A stretch of 26,577 bases of DNA from a virus. Shown piece by piece: positions 22,018 to 26,577 of the stretch. The number at the start of each line of letters is the position of its first letter. The first letter of the stretch is position 1. A program made the position numbers and the translations under genes. The notes under the pieces were generated by a model. The model was not told where the DNA came from. It did not search any database and saw only the letters and a program-made list of their open reading frames with translations. The stretch lies in the IMG/VR virus record IMGVR_UViG_3300020459_000055, positions 1 through 26,577 of that record. One strand, written 5' to 3'.

Positions 22018-22025
22018 GCTAAATA
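22018..22025 (+). promoter_or_regulatory. Late promoter-like GCTAAATA, plus strand
   Basis: Plus-strand GCTAAATA ends 23 nt before the ATG at 22049 and should drive the secreted-protein genes. The 12 bases CTGCTAAATAGA here also occur around the box at 26208-26215 on the other strand, which strengthens both. Confidence 0.65.
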
Positions 22026-22048
22026 GATGTAGATTATACTCACAAAAA

Positions 22049-22564
22049 ATGAAAAGAGCAATTCCTTTCATTATTATAGCAATGGCAGGAGCTATTGCAA
22101 CTCCAGTGAAAGCTGATCTTACTCATAGGTTAAGTAGCTCGACTCAGTTGAGTGTTGATGCAGGTTATACGAATGTAACAAGAGCAGCTAATACGTATAG
22201 CACTAGTGGATCTGGTGTTAGCACAACTATTACACCGTCAGGTGGTAGTGCTGCAAGTAATCTAGGTGGAATATCTGCTGTAAGTGCTGCAGGATCAGCA
22301 ACTTTTGCACTACCTGATGTTGCACAGACTACTCAAGGAAATGCATATAGTTTCACACAAAGTGTAAGTATGGGTGACGCTATCGTTACTACTGCTGCTG
22401 ATGTAGGTGATGTAAATGGTTATTCTAATACTATTTCAACTGCACCTGGAGTCGCTGGTAGCTTGGCTGGAACCATTTTAAGTTCTGGTGCTATGACTTT
22501 AACAGCTGGTGGAAGTGGTACTTCGGCTACTGGTCAATTTGTCACAGAAGTCACAATTCGGTAG
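22049..22564 (+). CDS. Secreted Ser/Thr/Ala/Gly-rich protein, 171 aa
   Basis: Begins with a clear signal peptide (MKRAIPFIIIAMAGAIATPVKA, cleavage probably after A22 before DLTH). The mature part lacks Cys and Trp and is rich in Ser, Thr, Ala and Gly, with beta-strand-like alternation; it contains AYSFTQSVSMGDA, matched by AFQFTQSYQGPG in the next protein. It would be exported from the host cytoplasm through Sec. I do not know a function; composition is compatible with an extracellular or fibre-like protein. First gene of a plus-strand unit in a region otherwise on the minus strand. Confidence 0.8.
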   Translation: MKRAIPFIIIAMAGAIATPVKADLTHRLSSSTQLSVDAGYTNVTRAANTYSTSGSGVSTTITPSGGSAASNLGGISAVSAAGSATFALPDVAQTTQGNAYSFTQSVSMGDAIVTTAADVGDVNGYSNTISTAPGVAGSLAGTILSSGAMTLTAGGSGTSATGQFVTEVTIR

Positions 22565-22568
22565 AGCA

Positions 22569-22576
22569 TATAAATA
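22569..22576 (+). promoter_or_regulatory. TATAAATA directly before the second secreted gene
   Basis: Perfect T4 late octamer, plus strand, but it touches the ATG at 22577. Transcription from it would begin inside the gene, so it may only serve the third gene or be chance. Confidence 0.3.
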
Positions 22577-23053
22577 ATGAAACAAGTTCTAGTACTACTA
22601 CTTCTTGGTTTCGGTGGGTCTGCTTATGCAGTCCCTGTGGTCCCAAATTTCCAGCAGGGCTCGATGACTAGTCATACTGAAACTGAAAGCACAGTGACGG
22701 AGACGATTAACTCAATAGATTATAGGACAGGATGGGAATACAGCGTTACTGGGGTAGGCGTTTCCAACAATGGAGAAGCACTAAATCCCAGTGTGAATAC
22801 ATCAACAGTAACTGTGACTCCAAGTGTGGGGTCAGCGACAGGTACAAACGGAGCAGCAGTAACAGGAAACGTAACGAGTTCATTCGACTCGTTGGATTTC
22901 TCACAGCCAAACAACTTCACCATAACAACTCCAGGCGAGGCGTTTCAATTCACCCAGAGTTATCAAGGACCAGGCTTGACAAATCAAACAATAATTCAAA
23001 GAGTAACCACTATACAAAGCGTCACAGATACAACAAGTACGTTTACACAATAG
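22577..23053 (+). CDS. Secreted protein, 158 aa
   Basis: Signal peptide MKQVLVLLLLGFGGSAYA (cleavage after A18), then a mature part with no cysteine that is rich in Thr, Ser, Val and Asn. MTSHTETESTVTETINSIDY, a repeated SVT pattern, the FTQSYQGPG motif and the end SVTDTTSTFTQ recall a cyanophage family of exported proteins that I know only as hypothetical. It follows the first secreted gene by 12 nt. Its stop codon TAG (23051-23053) lies in the loop of a 10-bp hairpin, and the next gene has no ordinary start, so translation of the two may be connected. Confidence 0.78.
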   Translation: MKQVLVLLLLGFGGSAYAVPVVPNFQQGSMTSHTETESTVTETINSIDYRTGWEYSVTGVGVSNNGEALNPSVNTSTVTVTPSVGSATGTNGAAVTGNVTSSFDSLDFSQPNNFTITTPGEAFQFTQSYQGPGLTNQTIIQRVTTIQSVTDTTSTFTQ

Positions 23054-23065
23054 CAACTTGTTGTA
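23029..23065 (+). other. 10-bp hairpin around a stop codon
   Basis: TACAACAAGT (23029-23038) and ACTTGTTGTA (23056-23065) are perfectly complementary, with a 17-nt loop holding the TAG stop of the 158-aa gene. There is no T run, so it is not a typical terminator. It lies exactly at the junction to a frame that lacks a start codon. Confidence 0.6.
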
Positions 23066-24135
23066 GTCTTATAGCACCTAATGCTGCATTAGCAGAAGGT
23101 GTTGGTGGTGTATCTGCTACTGCAAATCCAATCGCCAACAGTTCGGGCTCAGTAACCAACCAGGCAATACAGGTTTTACAAGGTCCATATGTAACTAACA
23201 CCTACGGTGGTGGGGTATCATGTCAGGGTACGACTCTCAATATGACACCGTATGTTCAGTTTGCAGATTCAAGGAAAGATCCTTGGGAAGATTTTTATAA
23301 CGAACCACAATATAATACAACTGATAAAACTGGTAGTACAGTAGAACAACAAGTCACTGTAAAGAACTACCCTTGGGAAGACTGGTATGATGATAGAACT
23401 AAAGCAGATGGTACTAGATGGTTTGAAGATGGTGATGACATAACTATCATCCAAACTGTTCCTACTGGTGATGGAGTACCTGATATAGTAAATGCTAATG
23501 GTACTATGACACCTACATGGTACAAACCAATACGTACTGATATGAGAGCAAACCAAAGTTTCAACCTAGGTTTGTCTGCTACTCTATCAATACCATTGAA
23601 TAGGGCTATGCAACGTAAGTGTGCTGAAGCAGCAACCTCACAGATAGCATCTGTCGATCAAGCAACTGCTAATAAAAGATTAGATTTTGAATTAGCTCGT
23701 CTCAAAAATTGTGGAGAATTATACAAAGCTGGTATATTTTTCACACCCAATACAAAATATGCAGCCATATGTGCTGACGTATCTGTAGCTACACCATTGA
23801 ATCAGATTGTAGATCATGAACATGATTTCCCACAACCTAAATGGCAAGTGACACCTAAAGATGAGAATAGAAGTAATTCAGAAGACCTCAAGAATCTAAT
23901 TAGAGAGGTGTTGAATGAATCTAATTCCCCTTCAACTGACGAGCAGCCTTCGCAGCAGAATTCGCTTCCTTCTGACGAAGAAGACGTTCCCTCTTCGACA
24001 AAACTTTCTCCTTCTGACCAAGCATCTTCTTCACTTTCCCAACAATCTTCTTCATTGCAGGCTTCAATACCTTCAGGAGCAGATCTGCTAGGGGTTTGGC
24101 AAGTAGGGCAGATGAAGCCGCTACAGCTCCAATAG
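23050..24135 (+). CDS. Exported protein without a recognisable start codon
   Basis: The frame is clearly coding from about 23014: the residues before EGVGGVSATANP read YTKRHRYNKYVYTIATCCSL and then IAPNAALA, a good signal peptide with a basic start, yet no ATG, GTG or TTG is available near it. The in-frame ATG at 22732 would place 90 residues across the previous gene in a shadow frame and is unlikely. I give the ATA at 23050, which overlaps the previous stop (ATAG), as a formal start. The mature part has a duplicated PWEDFY/PWEDWY segment, SFNLGLSATLSIPLNRAMQRKC and LDFELARLKNCGELYKAGIFF. The last 70 residues (Ser/Gln/Asp-rich) are antisense to the minus-strand gene. Function unknown. Confidence 0.6.
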   Translation: MATCCSLIAPNAALAEGVGGVSATANPIANSSGSVTNQAIQVLQGPYVTNTYGGGVSCQGTTLNMTPYVQFADSRKDPWEDFYNEPQYNTTDKTGSTVEQQVTVKNYPWEDWYDDRTKADGTRWFEDGDDITIIQTVPTGDGVPDIVNANGTMTPTWYKPIRTDMRANQSFNLGLSATLSIPLNRAMQRKCAEAATSQIASVDQATANKRLDFELARLKNCGELYKAGIFFTPNTKYAAICADVSVATPLNQIVDHEHDFPQPKWQVTPKDENRSNSEDLKNLIREVLNESNSPSTDEQPSQQNSLPSDEEDVPSSTKLSPSDQASSSLSQQSSSLQASIPSGADLLGVWQVGQMKPLQLQ

Positions 24136-24868
24136 TTGCAGTCGTAGTTACTGTACCCAGAGCAGGTAAATACTGTTCTGGTACTGACCTTGCTTCATAT
24201 AATATTACACATACCTTAGGACCACTAGGATCGTTTTTGTTTATCTGCAATTCGTATCCTGATACCTTTTCATCTCCCTTCGCAGTTGGATCACCTATCT
24301 TAGGCATCCTCTGTTCTGGACAAGGGGGATCTTCTTTTGGCTCTGGTGTTGTCGTATCTGGTTCAGCAGCACCACCAACACCACCTCCATCTCCACCATC
24401 ATTACAGTTTGCACCTTGGCATTTATCATCGTCATCCTCTTGATCAGGAGTGATGGTTCTCCACTGTAATTGATTTGCTTGATAGTCAGGTGGTTCATAG
24501 TATGGCATACCAGCATCACACAACACTGTGTTTTGCTTAGGGTCATCATTGACCAACTGATTATTTTTATTACCTCTCGTATTCTCTTTGTGTACTCTGA
24601 CACAACCAGGCATATTGACAATAGGTGTACCAATTACCTGAGTAACAGGAACATCTAATATAGTAGTAGAAGGATCATACTGGAGATAAGTACGCACATC
24701 TCCTATCTGAGTAGTTTGTATTTGTCTTACACTACCTGGTCTAAAACTATTCGATCTTATATTTTGATTAGCTATGAAACGTATTCCAGAATCATTTATT
24801 CCAATGTTACCTACACCTATCTGGTATACATTTGCATAAACATTTGGAATATTATGTATAGGATCCAT
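23921..24868 (-). CDS. Probable membrane-associated protein, 315 aa
   Basis: Starts MDPIHNIPNVYANVYQIGVG. Residues 1-135 are polar and strand-rich (GIRFIANQNIRSNSF, TTQIGDVRTYLQYDPSTT); 140-185 is an acidic, Gly/Pro/Thr-rich linker with cysteines C150, C155 and C183; 235-268 is hydrophobic (GTVTTTATIGAVAASSALLA) and probably spans or dips into a membrane; the end is strongly basic (KRERLLRQKEANSAAKAAR). It overlaps the preceding 102-aa gene by 17 nt and the convergent secreted gene by 215 bp. It might be a structural or envelope-interacting protein. I do not recognise a named family. Confidence 0.72.
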   Translation of the reverse strand: MDPIHNIPNVYANVYQIGVGNIGINDSGIRFIANQNIRSNSFRPGSVRQIQTTQIGDVRTYLQYDPSTTILDVPVTQVIGTPIVNMPGCVRVHKENTRGNKNNQLVNDDPKQNTVLCDAGMPYYEPPDYQANQLQWRTITPDQEDDDDKCQGANCNDGGDGGGVGGAAEPDTTTPEPKEDPPCPEQRMPKIGDPTAKGDEKVSGYELQINKNDPSGPKVCVILYEARSVPEQYLPALGTVTTTATIGAVAASSALLAKPLADLLLKVLKPAMKKIVGKVKKMLGQKEKVLSKRERLLRQKEANSAAKAARQLKGN

Positions 24869-25160
24869 CGATCACGTGCTCAATTATTGCGTTGTCATTA
24901 CTATTAGGAAGTATATCTAAATCACCGACCACACCACCTATAACAATAAAGGCAGTAAGCACAGCACCAGCACCCCAGACCCATTTCTCAAGTGCTCTTA
25001 TCCTCTCTCTTACATCTTCATTCAACTTTGTTATTCTCTCGTCTGTTCTATCAATTCTCTTATGGATCAACTCCATCCTACGAGTAGCATTCTCAAGAGT
25101 ACTATCAATGACAGCAATCTTTACATCTTGTTCTGAATCTTTGTCACTAATGTCACTCAT
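24852..25160 (-). CDS. Coiled-coil protein with one membrane segment, 102 aa
   Basis: Starts MSDISDKDSEQDVKIAVIDS. Residues 18-58 form a charged coiled coil (KRIDRTDERITKLNEDVRER), residues 60-80 one membrane helix (WVWGAGAVLTAFIVIGGVVG), and the end is short and polar. XhlA-like proteins have this layout and can work with holins. It resembles the 139-aa protein at 4586-5005. It overlaps the 89-aa gene as ATGA, inside a run of four small membrane-protein genes. Confidence 0.72.
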   Translation of the reverse strand: MSDISDKDSEQDVKIAVIDSTLENATRRMELIHKRIDRTDERITKLNEDVRERIRALEKWVWGAGAVLTAFIVIGGVVGDLDILPNSNDNAIIEHVIDGSYT

Positions 25161-25426
25161 TTTGTAACGTCTCTATAATCTTTTTGTTTGGTTTCAGCAT
25201 CCTTGACCTCTGGAAGTTTTACCTTTCCAGAAGTCTTAGGCCACATTTCAACTACTTGTGTGAACAACTCTTCTCTGATAATTTTTCGTAATCTTTCTTC
25301 TGCTTGAACTTCTCTTTTTTCAGGACCACCAGTTTGTTGGTCGATGACATGATTGCCACCAACAAACGCACCAGTACCAACAACCGCAATTGCTGTACCA
25401 GTACTAGTAATTTTCTGTAAATCCAT
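25157..25426 (-). CDS. Small membrane-anchored protein, 89 aa
   Basis: Starts MDLQKITSTGTAIAVVGTGA; residues 8-24 are hydrophobic and small-residue-rich, a probable anchor. The rest is charged and helical (AEERLRKIIREELFTQVVEM) with a Lys-rich end. Its start overlaps the previous stop (TAATG type) and its stop the next start (ATGA). No family recognised. Confidence 0.68.
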   Translation of the reverse strand: MDLQKITSTGTAIAVVGTGAFVGGNHVIDQQTGGPEKREVQAEERLRKIIREELFTQVVEMWPKTSGKVKLPEVKDAETKQKDYRDVTK

Positions 25427-25686
25427 TAGTTAGGGATTCCGAAGCCACCACCAACAGGAGGTACAGCTGCTGAATTATCAGGAGGTGCAAGATCAGGTGC
25501 TCCAAGACTACCGCCTAGAGAACCACCCATGCCTCCTGTTACAGATTCAATTGCTGCATCTTTGATGTCATCTATGATTGCATCCTTGTTTACAAAGATG
25601 TATGTTCCTACACCAATAATACCAGCGAGTGTTACTCCTGATGCTACACTGATTGCGTTAGCAATATCGTTAAATTTGAATTTCAT
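25426..25686 (-). CDS. Small membrane protein with a Gly/Pro-rich tail, 86 aa
   Basis: Starts MKFKFNDIANAISVASGVTL. Residues 11-32 form one membrane segment (ASGVTLAGIIGVGTYIFV), followed by DAIIDDIKDAAIESV and then a Gly-rich segment with repeated GGSLG and a Pro-rich end (PPVGGGFGIPN). GGAGAAT lies just before the start. The gene lies 9 nt after the 162-aa gene. Function unknown; part of the small membrane-protein run. Confidence 0.7.
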   Translation of the reverse strand: MKFKFNDIANAISVASGVTLAGIIGVGTYIFVNKDAIIDDIKDAAIESVTGGMGGSLGGSLGAPDLAPPDNSAAVPPVGGGFGIPN

Positions 25687-25695
25687 GATTCTCCT

Positions 25696-26184
25696 TTACA
25701 TTTTAAATGGTTCTGTTTTATCGTCAACAGTAGATATCTTGATAGGTGCTTGCTCAATTTTAATTGTTTGAGTAGGACCAGTTTGTGATGCCTTTTCAAT
25801 TAGCAACTCAAGATCTTTCTTGCTGATGCCACCGCCACCACCGTTGCCGTTAGTAGGGTTTCCATTCTTATCCATCTTCATAGTACCGTCTCCTTTTTTA
25901 GAAGCGGTCTGAATTCCGAAGCTAGCTAAAACTCCTGTAAAAACTGAAGCTATAAAAGTTGGATCTATTTTTTGTTGCGGTACACCTGGTATGGCGACAT
26001 AATTTAAAGTTAATATTCCTCCCGACCAAACCAACACACCAAGGCGTACAAATGTACTAACGATTGCTGCTTGTTCGTCTGCATCAGGAAGTATAGCATC
26101 CTTTACTTTACCAAAGACACCTTTCTTCTTTTCCACTTCCACTTCTTCTTCAAGAAGTTCTTCTTCTTTAACTTCTTTTGCCAT
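25696..26184 (-). CDS. Two-helix membrane protein, holin-like candidate, 162 aa
   Basis: An acidic N-terminus rich in Glu (1-20), then two membrane segments at about 41-61 (VSTFVRLGVLVWSGGILTL) and 75-93 (PTFIASVFTGVLASFGI) separated by a short turn containing PGVPQQK, then a Lys/Gly/Asn-rich part and a polar C-terminus. Two close helices with a charged tail resemble some phage holins, but no lysis enzyme is next to it except possibly the distant lipase. Late box 23 nt upstream. The holin idea is inference. Confidence 0.7.
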   Translation of the reverse strand: MAKEVKEEELLEEEVEVEKKKGVFGKVKDAILPDADEQAAIVSTFVRLGVLVWSGGILTLNYVAIPGVPQQKIDPTFIASVFTGVLASFGIQTASKKGDGTMKMDKNGNPTNGNGGGGGISKKDLELLIEKASQTGPTQTIKIEQAPIKISTVDDKTEPFKM

Positions 26185-26206
26185 GAACTAAATGATTATT
26201 GCTATT

Positions 26207-26577
26207 CTATTTAGCAGGGTTAACTCTCTTTTTACCTATATTATACTTCGTCTCCAGCATCCATTCATTCTTCTCTTTGAATGCAATAACTTTTATTTGG
26301 TTGAGTGGTGCGATGTCTGTGATGATTTCTGGGTTTGTGACAACAACGAGTCCCCAATCAGACAGCAACTGTACAATTCTGTTACGCCTCTGAACATCAT
26401 TAAGAGTAAGGTTTGCCTTCTTCCCATCTAATGCAAATAATTCTTTGAAGTGTACGATATAATATTTACCCTTCTTATGTAGAATGTGGCACGATTGATA
26501 TAACTTCTTTTCTTTTCTTGAAGCAACACCTATACGTGTAAGGGTTTCTCTCACCTTTAAGAAGTCATCTGGTTCTT
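26207..26577 (-). CDS. regA: RegA translational repressor, 5' end cut by the window edge
   Basis: RegA binds ribosome sites of early phage mRNAs and shuts off their translation. The visible residues EPDDFLKVRETLTRIGVA, then LYQSCHILHKKGKYYIVHFKEL and DWGLVVV, with the end NEWMLETKYNIGKKR, align with T4 RegA along its whole length (T4: LYQSCHILQKKGLYYIVHFK). The frame continues without a stop past 26554 to the right edge, so the GTG at 26554 is an internal valine and the true start is outside. The stop is followed by the late box of the 162-aa gene. In T4 regA lies beside gp43; here it is about 5.5 kb away. Confidence 0.93.
   Translation of the reverse strand, partial: EPDDFLKVRETLTRIGVASRKEKKLYQSCHILHKKGKYYIVHFKELFALDGKKANLTLNDVQRRNRIVQLLSDWGLVVVTNPEIITDIAPLNQIKVIAFKEKNEWMLETKYNIGKKRVNPAK
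26208..26215 (-). promoter_or_regulatory. Late promoter-like GCTAAATA
   Basis: Minus-strand GCTAAATA ending 23 nt before the ATG at 26184. It shares 12 bases with the box at 22018-22025. It should drive the run of small membrane-protein genes. Confidence 0.65.

Larger units (their letters stand above)
21893..22048. other. Divergent intergenic region, 156 bp
   Basis: The largest gene-free stretch in the window. It carries the hsp20 sigma70-type promoter and 5' hairpin (minus strand) and the late-type box of the secreted genes (plus strand), so early and late transcription diverge from here. No further structure seen. Confidence 0.7.

Noticed and set aside
22732-23040. ATG at 22732 as start of the third exported protein
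   Set aside because: The 100 residues it would add are basic, low in hydrophobic residues and shadow the second secreted gene; the signal peptide begins far downstream.
1-26577. tRNA genes, CRISPR arrays, insertion sequences, integrase or attachment sites
   Set aside because: None were recognised on either strand by reading; a dedicated tRNA scan was not possible.

Overview
This window is a stretch of a T4-like cyanophage genome (a myovirus of marine Synechococcus or Prochlorococcus). The evidence is the set of T4 replication and metabolism genes seen as clear homologs (gp43 DNA polymerase, UvsX, gp41 helicase, gp61 primase, RegA, NrdA, NrdB), joined to genes typical of cyanophages (MazG, Hsp20, a class-3 lipase, secreted proteins of unknown role). 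AT-rich DNA, overlapping ATGA and TAATG gene junctions and T4-type late promoter boxes agree with this. Almost everything lies on the minus strand; the one exception is a plus-strand trio of secreted-protein genes at about 22.0-24.1 kb. No tRNA, photosynthesis gene, IS element or CRISPR array was seen.

Layout, read in the direction of minus-strand transcription (high to low coordinates). (1) 26577-23921: the 3' part of regA, then small membrane or membrane-anchored proteins behind a late promoter, then a 315-aa protein with a hydrophobic C-terminal segment. (2) 22049-24135, plus strand: three genes for exported proteins; the third has no usual start codon and overlaps the 315-aa gene tail to tail by 215 bp. 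(3) 21892-15669, replication and stress: hsp20 with its own sigma70-type promoter; a consensus sigma70 promoter sitting inside a terminator-like inverted repeat; two related Sm-like small proteins; gp43; uvsX; a 54-aa coiled coil; gp41. (4) 15672-12183: mazG, several tiny genes, a conserved 169-aa protein behind a sigma70 promoter, and a DNA methyltransferase. (5) 12157-4586, a probable virion block marked by late promoter boxes: a possible PD-(D/E)XK-like protein, a nucleotidyltransferase, a lysine-rich protein pair apparently joined by -1 frameshifting, a lipase, a modular structural protein and small proteins. (6) 4616-1: gp61 primase, nrdA, nrdB, a 40-aa protein and the start of a probable phage endonuclease.

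Together, regions 3 and 6 supply replication, recombination and deoxynucleotides, while region 5 appears to build or fill the particle. The most striking observation is a dnaX-like -1 frameshift signal at 8593-8661: slippery A AAA AAG immediately before a stop codon, an upstream Shine-Dalgarno-like tract, a 5-nt spacer and a perfect 6-bp stem. It would fuse a 521-aa protein to a long downstream frame that has no AUG near its beginning. Three proteins of the same block begin with sequences resembling the T4 capsid targeting sequence, which suggests proteins loaded into the head. All functional statements come from reading the sequence and remembered family features; no search was run.
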